DNA of 64,000 nucleotides from Achromobacter pestifer (GTDB lineage Bacteria > Pseudomonadota > Gammaproteobacteria > Burkholderiales > Burkholderiaceae_B), in NCBI RefSeq assembly GCF_902859625.1, contig NZ_CADIJX010000001.1, forward strand, positions 124,001-188,000, in the 5' to 3' direction. The translations under genes and the position numbers were made by a program. The notes beneath the pieces were generated by a model, which worked only from the letters and a program-made list of their open reading frames with translations, did not search any database and was not told where the DNA came from. How positions within the stretch are numbered: position 1 is the first letter of the stretch; each line of letters opens with the position of its first letter. Positions 40,071 through 49,600 of the stretch are shown here, piece by piece.

Positions 40071-41387
40071 ATGCCAGATACCTTGCAGTCCGCCACCCGC
40101 TCCGCGCTGGCGTCCGACGCGCGCCGCACGCAGTTGCGGCGCATGAAGATCGCTGCGCTGGCTTTGCTGGTGGCGATGGTCAGCGGCTTTATCACCAGCC
40201 ACGCCATGGGCGGGCAGGGCGCATGGGCGTGGGTGCGGGCATTTTGCGAAGCGGCAACGGTGGGGGCATTGGCCGATTGGTTCGCCGTGGTGGCGCTGTT
40301 TCGCCGGCCGATGGGCCTGCCGATCCCGCACACCGCCATCATCCCCAGCAACAAGGACCGCATCGGCGACAACCTGGCCGTCTTCGTCCGCGACCACTTC
40401 CTGGACCCCGACACCCTGATGGAAAAGCTGCGGGTATTCGACCCCGCCGCGCGCCTGTCCCGCTGGCTGATCCGGCCGCGTCAGGCCCATGCCTTGAGCG
40501 ACGGCGCGCGCCGGGTCGCCTTGCAGACGCTGGACTTGCTGGACGACCAGGCGGTGCGCGGCGTGATCCAGGAATTCGTGGTGAAGAACCTGCGGCGCTG
40601 GGACGCGGCAGGAACGGTGGGTGAGATCCTGGGGCTATTGACGCGCGACGGGCGCCATCAGGAGCTGCTGGATGCGGCCATGGAGCGTTTGGGCGGCTAT
40701 CTGGGGGAAGACGATGTGAAGGAACGCGCATCGGCCTTGCTGGTGAAGTTCGCCCGGAAGGAATGGCCGCGCATCATCGCTGCCGTGGACGTGATCAAGT
40801 CGGTGGACGGCATCGCGGACAATCTGGCCGACAGGCTGGCGTTGGCGCTGGTGCAGGAAGTGCGTGACGTGTTGTCCGAACCCGATCATCCGGTCAGGCG
40901 CGATTACGAGGCCTGGGTGCTGAACTACATCGAACGGCTGAAGACCGACCCGGCCTTGTCGGCGCAGGTCGAGGACCTGAAGCAGCGGGCCATCGACCAT
41001 CCCAAGGTGCAGGAATACGTGCAGGGGCTGTGGGACGACATCCATGCGGCATTGCGGCGCGATCTGTCTGACGAGGATTCGGCGCTGGCGCGTCATCTGG
41101 AAGGCGCCTTGCTGGCGCTGGGCCGCAAGCTGGGCGAAGACCCGGGCTTGCGCGACGCCATCAACAACCATGTGCTGGGCAGCGCCCGCCGCCTGACCGG
41201 CCGCCTGCGCATCGGCGTCACGGAACATATTTCACGCACCGTGAAAAATTGGGACGAACGCCATCTGGTCGATGAATTGGAACTCAGCGTGGGGCGCGAC
41301 CTGCAATACATCCGTTTCAACGGCACGCTGGTGGGCGGGTTGATCGGCGTGGCGCTGCACGCGCTGGTGCTGCTGGTCAATCGTTAA
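40071..41387 (+). CDS. DUF445 family membrane protein
   Basis: 438 residues from ATG 40071 (GGAG upstream). A transmembrane helix near residues 27-46 (IAALALLVAMVSGFITSHAM) is followed by the family marker GALADWFAVVALFRRPMGLPIPHTAIIPSNKDRIG. A long helical cytoplasmic or periplasmic middle comes next, and a C-terminal membrane helix GGLIGVALHALVLLV. DUF445/YjiN-type proteins are conserved envelope proteins of unknown role. It is followed by sodC. Confidence 0.85.
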   Translation: MPDTLQSATRSALASDARRTQLRRMKIAALALLVAMVSGFITSHAMGGQGAWAWVRAFCEAATVGALADWFAVVALFRRPMGLPIPHTAIIPSNKDRIGDNLAVFVRDHFLDPDTLMEKLRVFDPAARLSRWLIRPRQAHALSDGARRVALQTLDLLDDQAVRGVIQEFVVKNLRRWDAAGTVGEILGLLTRDGRHQELLDAAMERLGGYLGEDDVKERASALLVKFARKEWPRIIAAVDVIKSVDGIADNLADRLALALVQEVRDVLSEPDHPVRRDYEAWVLNYIERLKTDPALSAQVEDLKQRAIDHPKVQEYVQGLWDDIHAALRRDLSDEDSALARHLEGALLALGRKLGEDPGLRDAINNHVLGSARRLTGRLRIGVTEHISRTVKNWDERHLVDELELSVGRDLQYIRFNGTLVGGLIGVALHALVLLVNR

Positions 41388-41535
41388 CAAGCCTGATCGC
41401 TTGTATCAGGAACGAAGATTGCTGGCTCACCGGGCCGCGCCGGTGCTATTGTCATCTGCGCTCAGGGCCTGGGCAGGGCAGTTCGCGCCAGGTCGGGCAT
41501 CCGCACTTCGCGTGCATGATTCCAGGAGGCACTTC

Positions 41536-42060
41536 ATGAAGAAAATCTCGATGCTTGTGGCGGCGCTGGCACTGGCGGGCGCTTCGGGCGCCGCGGCGGC
41601 CGAAAACGTCACGATGTCATTCCTGACCGCCGACGGCATAGGCAAGAGCGCCGGCACGATTTCGCTGAAGGACACCAAGGGCGGCTTGCAGATCACGCCG
41701 AACCTGAAGGGCCTGCCTCCGGGTGAGCACGGCTTCCATGTGCACGAGAAGGGGTCGTGCATGCCGGGCATGGTCAACGGCCAGCCGGCGCCCGGTGGCG
41801 CGGCTGGCGGCCACCTGGATCCTCACGGCACCAAGGCGCACAAGGGGCCGATGGCGACCGATGGCCACCAGGGCGATCTGCCCTTCATCGTGGTGGGCGC
41901 CGATGGCACTGCCAAGAAGGCCGTGGTGGCGCCGCACCTGAAGCTGGCCGACGTGAAGACGCACGCGGTGATGGTGCACGTGGGGGGCGACAACTACAGC
42001 GATACGCCCGCGCCGTTGGGTGGCGGAGGCGGCCGCCTGGTCTGCGGCGTCGTCAAGTAA
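41536..42060 (+). CDS. sodC: Periplasmic Cu/Zn superoxide dismutase
   Basis: 174 residues from ATG 41536 (AGGAGG upstream) with a signal peptide ending near AAAA. Copper ligands His68 and His70 (HGFHVHEKGSC), bridging His93 (GGHLDPHG), zinc ligands His102, His111 and Asp114, and copper ligand His148 are all present; Cys75 and Cys170 can form the usual disulfide. It converts periplasmic superoxide to peroxide and oxygen. It appears to be monocistronic, with a hairpin after the stop. Confidence 0.95.
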   Translation: MKKISMLVAALALAGASGAAAAENVTMSFLTADGIGKSAGTISLKDTKGGLQITPNLKGLPPGEHGFHVHEKGSCMPGMVNGQPAPGGAAGGHLDPHGTKAHKGPMATDGHQGDLPFIVVGADGTAKKAVVAPHLKLADVKTHAVMVHVGGDNYSDTPAPLGGGGGRLVCGVVK

Positions 42061-42088
42061 GCGCCAGCATTGCACGGGCATGCTGCGG

Positions 42089-42109
42089 CGGCACGGTCAG
42101 GCCGTGCCG
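42089..42109 (+). terminator. Hairpin after sodC
   Basis: CGGCACGG (42089-42096) pairs perfectly with CCGTGCCG (42102-42109) around a five-base loop, 28 bases after the sodC stop and overlapping the stop of the convergent GST gene. Only two T residues follow, so it is a weak intrinsic terminator candidate. Confidence 0.45.
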
Positions 42110-42720
42110 TTGCGGCCGTGCAGCCGAAAGCCTTCGCGGCCGGCAAGCCGGTCGTAGTAGGCGGCTACCGCGGGCAGGGCGGGTTTGTCGAAGGGCGTGG
42201 CGAACCACCGATTCACCGATAGCCCGACGGGAATGTCCGCCAGCGAAAATGCGTCGCCCGCGACATAAGCGTCCGTCAGCGCGAGGCGCTGTTCCAGTAT
42301 GCCCATGAAGTGCGTCCAGCCCTGACAGGACGCCTGGATGCTGGCCGCGTCGCGATGTGCCGGCGATTGCCGCGCAAGCGCCATGAAGGCGTAGCTCCAG
42401 GACCGGTTCAGGTCGGTTGCCTGCCAATCCATCCATTGATCCACGCGCGCGCGCCGTTTTGGCTCGGCCGGATAGAGCCCTTGGCCGCCGTATTGCGCGG
42501 CCAGGTAGCGGATGATGCTGTTGGATTCCCACAGCACGAAGTCGCCATCCTGGATGACGGGCACCATGGCGTTGGGGTTCAGCGCCAGGAAACGCGGGTC
42601 GTCGGTGGCCTGAAAGCCCGCGCCCCATTCTTCACGGGTGTACGGCAGATTCAGTTCGTGGCAGGTCCAAAGCACCTTGCGCACGTTGATGGATGAGGCC
42701 TTGCCCAGAATGTTCAGCAT
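42097..42720 (-). CDS. Glutathione S-transferase family protein
   Basis: 207 residues. The thioredoxin-like N-terminal domain has [17 protein letters not shown], where the Ser in SSINV is the likely glutathione-activating residue, plus [12 protein letters not shown] and [15 protein letters not shown] (glutathione-binding Glu-Ser). The helical C-terminal domain contains [16 protein letters not shown]. The length is normal. Likely a detoxification or isomerase role; the exact class (beta/theta-like) is unsure. It converges on sodC. Confidence 0.9.
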   Translation of the reverse strand: MLNILGKASSINVRKVLWTCHELNLPYTREEWGAGFQATDDPRFLALNPNAMVPVIQDGDFVLWESNSIIRYLAAQYGGQGLYPAEPKRRARVDQWMDWQATDLNRSWSYAFMALARQSPAHRDAASIQASCQGWTHFMGILEQRLALTDAYVAGDAFSLADIPVGLSVNRWFATPFDKPALPAVAAYYDRLAGREGFRLHGRNGTA

Positions 42721-42779
42721 CTTGCGGTGGGCCGGAAGGCCGGAGGAATAGCGCGTGGCGTGGGGATGCAGGCAGTCTA

Positions 42780-42800
42780 GCGGCCGGCCGAGCCGGCCGC
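42780..42800 (-). terminator. GC-rich perfect hairpin downstream of MFS gene
   Basis: GCGGCCGGC (42780-42788) and GCCGGCCGC (42792-42800) form a nine-pair stem with a three-base loop, about 58 bases after the stop of the minus-strand MFS gene at 42858. No T-run follows. It may terminate that transcript or insulate it from the GST gene. Confidence 0.45.
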
Positions 42801-42857
42801 CAGATACAGATTCGCGTTCCGGCGTGCGGAACAGCGTGGCTGGCGCCGGGTTGCCCT

Positions 42858-44090
42858 TCAGGCTCCCACCGCGTCGGGTTGACGGTCAAGCCGCAGCACG
42901 GGCGAGGCGAACAGCACCAGGAACTGCACCAGGAATCCGGCCGTGGAGACCCATAGGCAGGCATCCAGGCTGACGCGGGCCGCCAGCACCGCGCCGATCA
43001 GCGCACCGATGGGCCGGGCGCCGAACGTTGCCGTCAGGATCACGGCGGACACGCGCCCCAGCAGCGCATTGGGCGTGATGGCCTGGCGCAGCGTGGTCGT
43101 GGTGATGGTCCAAAGGATGGGGCCGGCGCCGAACAGGAAGAAGCCAACCCCCGCCCAGATGCCCGAGGGCCATGCGAGCGTCGACAGCAGGATGACGCTG
43201 GCAGCCAGTGCCGACAGCGGCCCCAGGGCGATCATCGCGCCAAAGGGCAGACGGCGTGCCAGCCAAGGCGCGGCCAGCGCGCCTGCCAGCATGCCGCCAC
43301 CGTAGATGCCCAGCGTGATGCCCACGCCGGCGGCGGACAATCCCAGGCGTTCGATGGCGTAGACGACATACACGGCTTGCAGCACGAACCAGGCGGTATT
43401 GAAGAACACGGCGGTGATCAGCACGGGACGCAGTAGCGGATGCGTGACGACAAAGGCTGCGCCGGCGCGCAGTTCGGCCAGCACATGGCGGCGAACCGCC
43501 GGCTTGGGCGCATCAGGGGGCAGCCCCGCCAGCAGCACTGCGGCCAGAAGCGACAGCGTGGTGGCAATCACATAAGCCATGGACGCGCCCATCCAGCCGA
43601 CCAGTGCGCCGCCCGCCGCAGGCCCTGCGGAAAATGCGCTGCTGCGTGCCAACTCCAGCCAGCGGTTGGCGGCGGCCAGATCCGTTGCCGGCACCAGCCT
43701 GGGCACCAGTGCCGGGGCCGCCACGTTATAGGCGACCGTGCCGACCGCGCCCAGGAATCCCAGCGCCGCCAGCCAGCCCAGCCCAAGCCCGCCCAGCCAC
43801 AGCAGGGCCAGCAGGCCCAACAGACTGGCGGCCCGCACGCATTCCGCTGCGGTCATCAGGATCCGGCGCGACATCCGATCCGCCAGCACCCCGGCAGGCA
43901 GGGACAGCAGCAGGAACGGCAGCGTTTGCGCGGTTTGCAGGTAGCCCGTCTGCGCGGCCGTGGCGCCCAGCGCCAGCACGGCAACCAGTGGCGCCGCCGC
44001 CAAGGCCATTTGTTCAGAGAACTGGGCGGCCAGATTCGAGGCGGCCAGGCGGCGGAAGGCAGAGGGCAGGGCAGGCATGGTCGACGCCAT
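42858..44090 (-). CDS. MFS transporter, EntS-like
   Basis: 410 residues, about twelve membrane spans. [36 protein letters not shown] then [19 protein letters not shown] (motif A) and [21 protein letters not shown] place it with the EntS/TetV-like MFS proteins that export siderophores or macrolides. No siderophore genes are nearby, so the substrate is unknown. Start ATG 44090; another in-frame ATG lies at 44078. It follows map and a 28-bp palindrome on the same strand. Confidence 0.85.
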   Translation of the reverse strand: MASTMPALPSAFRRLAASNLAAQFSEQMALAAAPLVAVLALGATAAQTGYLQTAQTLPFLLLSLPAGVLADRMSRRILMTAAECVRAASLLGLLALLWLGGLGLGWLAALGFLGAVGTVAYNVAAPALVPRLVPATDLAAANRWLELARSSAFSAGPAAGGALVGWMGASMAYVIATTLSLLAAVLLAGLPPDAPKPAVRRHVLAELRAGAAFVVTHPLLRPVLITAVFFNTAWFVLQAVYVVYAIERLGLSAAGVGITLGIYGGGMLAGALAAPWLARRLPFGAMIALGPLSALAASVILLSTLAWPSGIWAGVGFFLFGAGPILWTITTTTLRQAITPNALLGRVSAVILTATFGARPIGALIGAVLAARVSLDACLWVSTAGFLVQFLVLFASPVLRLDRQPDAVGA

Positions 44091-44106
44091 CAGGCGCTGG
44101 AAACGA

Positions 44107-44134
44107 CAAGGGCACGATCATGATCGTGCCCTTG
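44107..44134. terminator. 28-bp perfect palindrome between map and MFS gene
   Basis: The 28 bases from 44107 to 44134 read identically on both strands (each arm CAAGGGCACGATCA), with no unpaired loop. They lie 47 bases after the map stop (minus strand) and 17 bases before the MFS start. It can fold as a strong terminator hairpin for map, or be an operator for the MFS gene; sequence alone does not decide. Confidence 0.55.
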
Positions 44135-44180
44135 CGGGTTCGCACTCCGGTCCTTGCGGCCCCGGGGCGTATTCAGGCCA

Positions 44181-44972
44181 TCAGGGGATCGACGGGTAAT
44201 CGCCGTAGCCGTCCGGCCAGGGCGTCAGCACCTCATACCCCGTTTCGGTCACGACAACCATGTGTTCCCATTGCGCCGACAGCGAACGGTCTTTGGTGAC
44301 CACCGTCCAGCCATCCGGCATTTGCTTGGTTGCCGGTTTACCGGCATTGATCATGGGTTCAATCGTGAACATCATGCCGGGTTGCAGCACCATGCCCTCG
44401 CCGGGACGGCCGTAGTGCAGCACTTGCGGGTCGTCGTGGTAGATCTGGCCGATGCCGTGGCCACAGTATTCGCGCACGATGCTGAAATGTTCACGGTGCG
44501 CGACGGTCTGGATGGCATGGCCGATGTCGCCCAGGGTGGCGCCGGGCTTGACTGCCATGATGCCTGCGCGGGTGGCTTCGTAGGTGGTGTTGACCAGGCG
44601 GCGGGCCAGCGGGCTGGGCTGCCCCACGTAGTACATGCGGCTGGTGTCGCCAAACCAGCCGTCCTTGATGACGGCCACGTCGATGTTCAGGATGTCGCCG
44701 TTCTTCAGTACCTTGGCCGACGGAATGCCATGGCAGATCACATGGTTGACCGACGCGCAGATGGTCTTCGGAAAGCCGTGATACCCCACGTTCGCGGGAA
44801 TCGCCTTCAGCACGTTCACGATGTACTCGTTGCAGATGCGGTCCAGATCATCGGTGGTGACGCCTGCGCGCACGTGTTCGCCGATCATGTGCAGCACTTC
44901 CGCCGCCATCGCGCCGGCCTTGCGGGCCATTTCGATATCGGCGGCGGACTTGATGGAAACCTTCTTCGCCAT
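44181..44972 (-). CDS. map: Type I methionine aminopeptidase, paralogue linked to a ParD-like gene
   Basis: 263 residues. Metal ligands Asp98, Asp109, His172, Glu205 and Glu236, together with substrate-binding His81, are all conserved (NIDVAVIKDGWFGDTSR, GHGIGQIYHDDP, FTIEPMINAG, WEHMVVVTETG). It removes the initiator Met from nascent proteins. Its ATG directly follows the stop of the ParD-like gene (TAAATG), so translation is coupled. The housekeeping map in this group is usually near rpsB, so this is likely an additional copy. Confidence 0.9.
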   Translation of the reverse strand: MAKKVSIKSAADIEMARKAGAMAAEVLHMIGEHVRAGVTTDDLDRICNEYIVNVLKAIPANVGYHGFPKTICASVNHVICHGIPSAKVLKNGDILNIDVAVIKDGWFGDTSRMYYVGQPSPLARRLVNTTYEATRAGIMAVKPGATLGDIGHAIQTVAHREHFSIVREYCGHGIGQIYHDDPQVLHYGRPGEGMVLQPGMMFTIEPMINAGKPATKQMPDGWTVVTKDRSLSAQWEHMVVVTETGYEVLTPWPDGYGDYPSIP

Positions 44973-45218
44973 TTACGCGGCCTCCTGCTGGGCACCGTCC
45001 GGTAAGCGCCGGGACAGGGACGCGATGGTGAAGCCTTCGCTTTGTTCAATGCGGATCAGCAATTGGCAGATGTCCGCGTGGCGCAATTCGGGATAGAGCT
45101 CGGACAGCATGCCGATGCGCATCCAGTGTTCGGCCTGGGAATTGATCGAGCGGCTGAGGGCGCCGCTGGCGACGCGCAGATTCTCATGCATCTGCTCGGA
45201 GATTTTGACGAGACCCAT
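44973..45218 (-). CDS. ParD-like family protein
   Basis: 81 residues from ATG 45218. MGLVKISEQMHENLRVASGALSRSINSQAEHWMRIGMLSE is a ribbon-helix-helix-like DNA-binding region of the ParD_like family, related to antitoxins. No ParE toxin gene is adjacent; instead the stop abuts the start of a methionine aminopeptidase gene. A dyad upstream could be its own operator. The link between a ParD-like protein and MetAP is intriguing, but its function is not known to me. Confidence 0.75.
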   Translation of the reverse strand: MGLVKISEQMHENLRVASGALSRSINSQAEHWMRIGMLSELYPELRHADICQLLIRIEQSEGFTIASLSRRLPDGAQQEAA

Positions 45219-45230
45219 GGTGCAGGTGAT

Positions 45231-45250
45231 CCATATATGGTTTGTATATG
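45231..45250. promoter_or_regulatory. Dyad upstream of ParD-like/map operon
   Basis: CCATATATGG (45231-45240) is itself a palindrome, and CATATA (45232-45237) pairs with TATATG (45245-45250). The AT-rich dyad lies 13-32 bases before the start of the ParD-like gene, where an autoregulating ribbon-helix-helix protein would bind. Confidence 0.4.
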
Positions 45251-45333
45251 AAACGTATGGTACTGCGGTCAAAGGGGTTGCGCAAATCGTCGCGGCTTAT
45301 GTCCGGCTATACCGGAGATTCGTGGTGGGCTGA

Positions 45334-45981
45334 TCAGCGCGCTTTGGGGCGCGACGCTTTCTTCGGGGTTGCAGCCTTGGGCGCGGGCGCCGTGGCAATG
45401 TTGATTTGCTCCATCCACATCAGCGCGTCCGTGTACGACAGGAATTGCTGCAAATAGCCGGGCGACAGTTCGCGCATCAGGGACAGCGCGCGGTGCACCA
45501 GCTGGTTGGAATTGAGCGGGCCGGCGTTCTTGTGGACTTGCTCTTGGGATTGGCGCACCTGCCGGTCGGCGCTGACCCGCGACCAAACGCCTCGGAAATA
45601 CTCCAGCATCTGCACGTCGGGGTAGGCTGCGCGCAGGCCCAAGGCGTCGCGGGTCCAGGCGGGGGCGCCATCGGGCGCGTCCGGGTGGGCCAGGTAATCG
45701 ATCAGGGCGGCCAACGCGCCGGGGGCGATTTCGTCGGCGCTGTTGGCTTCGTCCGCGACGGCGGGGCGGGTATCCAGCGCGGCTTCGTATGCGCGCAGCA
45801 GCCCAGCCAGCTTGTCATCCAGCAATTGACGGGCTGGGCCCTCCAGCCCGGCAGTTCGCCGCGCCATCGCGTCCAGGAAGCGGAAGCGCACCGGGTCGGC
45901 GCGGTCGGCTCCGCTGTCGCGCCAGGCGTCCAGCGTGGCTTGCGCGTCCCAGGCGCCGACGTGGCTGCCGTCACTGCCCAT
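45334..45981 (-). CDS. DUF2894 family protein, last gene of the MotAB-like cluster
   Basis: 215 residues, no signal peptide or membrane segment. It is mostly helical with a basic Ala/Lys/Pro-rich tail (APKAATPKKASRPKAR) that might contact nucleic acid or membranes. The central WSRVSADRQVRQSQEQVHKNAGPLNSNQLVHRALSLMRELSP matches the DUF2894 family as I recall it. The start overlaps the end of the OmpA-like gene by 11 bases. Its role is unknown; the constant association suggests a soluble partner of the membrane complex. Confidence 0.78.
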   Translation of the reverse strand: MGSDGSHVGAWDAQATLDAWRDSGADRADPVRFRFLDAMARRTAGLEGPARQLLDDKLAGLLRAYEAALDTRPAVADEANSADEIAPGALAALIDYLAHPDAPDGAPAWTRDALGLRAAYPDVQMLEYFRGVWSRVSADRQVRQSQEQVHKNAGPLNSNQLVHRALSLMRELSPGYLQQFLSYTDALMWMEQINIATAPAPKAATPKKASRPKAR

Positions 45982-46621
45982 GCGGTTTTTCCGGCTCGTT
46001 GGAGGGCTTGGGAATCGGCGTGATCTCCACGCGGCGGTTCTTGGCGCGGCCGGCTTCGTCGGCGTTGGACGCCACGGGTTGTTCCGAGCCGAAGGCAGCC
46101 GCGAACACGGAAGGCGAGGGCACGCCTTCGTCGATCAACGCGCGAGTGACCGTCAAGGCGCGCTGCGCCGACAGATCCCAGTTGTCCGCAAAGCGGCGGT
46201 TGCCTTCCCGCACTTGCTGGTCATCGGTATAGCCGCTGACCATCAGGATTTCATCGTGCGTCTTCAGATACGCGGACAGGGGCTCGATCAGGCTTTTCAG
46301 GACTTCGCGGCCTTCGGGCTGCAATTGGTCGGAGTTCAGCGCGAACAGCACGCTGCCGCTGATGCCGATGCGGCCGTTGATCAGCGTGACGCGGCCTGCC
46401 GCCAGCGGACCCGCCAACGCCTGCTCCAGCGTTTCGCGCCGCTGCGTTTCTTCCTGTCGTTGCTTGACCTCTTCTTCCAGTTGAGTCGACAGTTGCAGTT
46501 GCACGCCGATCACGCTGACCAGGATCAGCACGAAGGCGCCCAGCAGTACCGACATCAAGTCGCCGAAGACGGCCCAGACCGGCGCGGTCGCCTCTACGCC
46601 GCCGTCGATGTCGTCGCTCAT
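45971..46621 (-). CDS. MotB/OmpA-like inner-membrane protein, partner of the long-tailed channel protein
   Basis: 216 residues. A short cytoplasmic N-terminus leads into one transmembrane helix (about 14-43) that keeps an acidic residue, Asp21 (AVFGDLMSVLLGAF), at the position of the ion-carrying Asp of MotB, ExbD, TolR and ZorB. A short coiled coil and a C-terminal OmpA-type peptidoglycan-binding domain follow (VSGYTDDQQVREGNRRFADNWDLSAQRALTV). It overlaps the channel gene by four bases (ATGA). It probably forms the rod and stator anchor of an ion-driven motor with the upstream protein. Confidence 0.82.
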   Translation of the reverse strand: MSDDIDGGVEATAPVWAVFGDLMSVLLGAFVLILVSVIGVQLQLSTQLEEEVKQRQEETQRRETLEQALAGPLAAGRVTLINGRIGISGSVLFALNSDQLQPEGREVLKSLIEPLSAYLKTHDEILMVSGYTDDQQVREGNRRFADNWDLSAQRALTVTRALIDEGVPSPSVFAAAFGSEQPVASNADEAGRAKNRRVEITPIPKPSNEPEKPHGQ

Positions 46622-49600
46622 GCGGCTTCCGCTCCGGCGGTGGCGCGCTGGATGGCCAGCTGTTGCAGGTTTTCGATGATCTGCTTCTGCGACATCAGGC
46701 TCAGGTCAACCACTTCCCGGGCCTGCGCCACGTAGTAGGACAACTGCTCATCACCGCGTGCGATGGACTTGTCCAGCGCGGCTTCGATGCGTTGCAGATG
46801 GGCCACCAGCTTGTCATTGAAATCGCCGAACAGCTGAACCGCAGCGCCGAAGGATTCGCCCAGGCTGGCGACTTCCACGGCGCTGCTGGTCATTTGCGCG
46901 GCGACGTCGGTCAGCTTGCCGGTTTCGGCTTCTACGCGGTCGGTGAACTGCGTGCCCACGCGCTCCAGCAATTCGGCCGACGAGGCCACCAGCGCGTCTA
47001 CGGCGGTGCGTTGCTCGGCGGCGGTGTGGTTGACGGCGTTCAAGAGCGTGTCCAAGGTGCCCAGCAAGCGGCTGCGTTCTTCCAGCATGTCGTTGTCGCG
47101 CACCATGCTGTCGGACAGCTTCTGGCGCAGTTCGCCGATGACCTCGGCGGCGGCCTTCGGCGCTTCCGAGGCGGCTTGCACCAGACGGCCGATTTCGGCG
47201 ATGGTGTCACTGGCATGTGCCTGCGTTTGCGTGGTGATGTCGTTGGCCGTCTGGGCCAGCGTGTCGCAGATCTGTTGCTGCTGGCTGGCGGTGGCGGCGC
47301 CGGCCTGTTGCCATTCCTGGCGCAGCGCGTCGGCCATGCCGGCAAGCTGGGTGGTCCAGGCGGCCAGGCGTTCGTCGTCCTGTGACGCCAGGGTCGTTTG
47401 CAGGTCGGCGTGTGATTGATCCAGCGTCCGCAGGAGCGACGCCGCATGTTGCTCGAATGCGGCTGCGGCGGTTTCCAGCGCCTGCCGGTTGCCGGCGGCC
47501 AGCTGTTCGCCGACTTGCTCCTGGCGGGATTGCGCGTCGGTCCAGGCCTGCGTGACGTGGCTTGCGGCCGCTTCCAGGCGTGCCGACACGTTTTCCAGCG
47601 CGCTGGCTTGCGCCACGGTCTGGGCGGTGACATCGCGCGTGGCCTGGGCCAACGTGTTGCTGATGGCCTGTTGACGGTCGGCGGCCTGAACGCCCGCCAG
47701 TTCCCATTCCTGCCCCAGCGCATCGGCCATCGCGGCCAATTTTGCAGTCCAGGCGGCCAAGCGTGTTTCGTCTTTCGCGGCCAGCGCGGCTTGCAGGTCT
47801 GCCTGCGACTGGTCCAGCGTGTGCAACAACGCGGCCGAGTGTTGCTCGAACGCAGCGGCCGCGGTGGTCAGGGCTTGCTGATTGTCGGCGGCCAGTTTTT
47901 CGCCAACCTGTTCCTGGCGAGCTTGCGCGTCGGTCCAGGCTTGCGTGACTTCGCGTGCGGCCGTCTCCAGACGGGCCGCGACGCTGTCCAGCAAGCGGGC
48001 TTGCGCGTCGGTCTGGGCGGTGACGTCACGGGTGGTCAAGGCCAGCGTGTCGCTGATTTCTTGTTGGCGGGTCACGGTGTGATCGCCCGCGGCCTTCCAT
48101 TCCTGGCCCAGCGTGGCGGCCATCGCGGCAAGCGTGCCGGTCCAGGCGGTCAGGCGTTCGTGGTCCTTGGCGGCCAGTGCGGCATGCAGATCCGCGTGCG
48201 ATTGCTCCAGGGTGTGCAGCAGCGCGGCCGAGTGCTGCTCGAAGGCAGCGGCCGCGGTCGTCAAGGCTTGTTGATTGTCGGCGGCCAGCTTTTCGCCGAC
48301 CTGTTCCTGGCGAGCCTGAGCGTCGGTCCAGGCTTGCGTCACTTCGCGCGCGGCCGTCTCCAGACGGGCCGAGACGCTGTCCAGCAAGCGGGCTTGTGCT
48401 TCGGTCTGAGCGGCGACGTCACGGGTGGTCAAGGCCAGCGTATCGCTGATGGCTTGCTGGCGGGTCACGGTGTGATCGCCTGCGGCCTTCCATTCCTGGC
48501 CCAGCGCGGCGGCCATTGTGCCAAGCGTGCCGGTCCAGGCCGTCAGGCGTTCGTGGTCCTTGGCGGCCAGCGCGGCGTGCAGGTCCGCGTGCGATTGTTC
48601 CAGCGTGCGCAACAGCGCGGCCGAGTGCTGCTCGAAGGCGGCAGCGGCGGTGGTCAGCGCCTGCTGATTGTCCGCGGCCAGTTTTTCGCTGACCTCTTCC
48701 TGGCGGGACAGTGCGGCATTCCAGCGCTCGGACACACCATTCGCGGCGTTTTCCATGCGCGTCGACACGCCTTCCAGCAAGCTGGCTTGTGCCGCCGCCT
48801 GGGCGTTGATGTCGCGCACGGTCTGGGCCAGCGTGTCGCCGATGGCTTGTTGGCGGTCGGCGGCTTGCGCGCCGGCCTGCTGCCATTCCTGGCGCAAGGT
48901 GGCGCCCATGGCGCCCAGCGTTTCGGTCCACGCGGCCAGGCGTTGCTGGTCGCGCGATGCCAGATCGGATTGCAGCAGCGTGTGCGATTGGTTCAGCGTG
49001 CGCAGCAGCGACGCGGAGTGCTGTTCAAAGCTGGCGGCGGCCGCGGTCAAGGCTTGCAGGTTGTCGCCGGCCAGTTTTTCGCTTGCGCGCTCTTGCTGTG
49101 ACAACGCGGAAGTCCAGGCATCGGACATATTGCCCGATGAGGCTTCCAGTCGTGCGGCCACGCCGTCCAGCAGGGCGGACGAACGTTGCTCAAAGGTTTC
49201 GGCAAATCGGTCCAGTGACGCGCGCAGATCCTGCGCCAGCGTTTCGCTGGTGCGTTGCTGGCCGGCCAGGGCCTGGTTCCAGATATCGGCCACGTTGGCG
49301 GTGGACGCCTGGAAGCCCGACGTCAGGCTGCTCAACTGTTGTTGCACGGCTTGCGTCACCGTGTCTTGCAGGCTGGCGGTTTCGCGCGACAGGCTGGCCA
49401 TCGTGGCTTCCACCACGGGCTGCAAGGCCACGCCCGCCGAACGCGCGCTTTCCGCCACGCCGTCTTTCATGGACTGTTCCATCACGGACGCCAGCCGGGC
49501 GTAGGCCGCCTCGGCCTTGCCCTGGAACGCATCCTGGCTGGCCAACTGCCGGTCGTTAATGGACTGCGTCTGCTTCTCCATGTTTTGCATCATGGCTTGC

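Noticed and set aside
44973..45218. A ParDE toxin-antitoxin operon
   Set aside because: Only a ParD-like gene is seen; the next gene is a methionine aminopeptidase, not a ParE toxin.
47416..49101. 561-codon open frame antisense to the DUF802 repeats, itself repetitive
   Set aside because: The repetition only mirrors the sense-strand 393-bp repeats; the DUF802 frame continues into conserved membrane and C-terminal parts.
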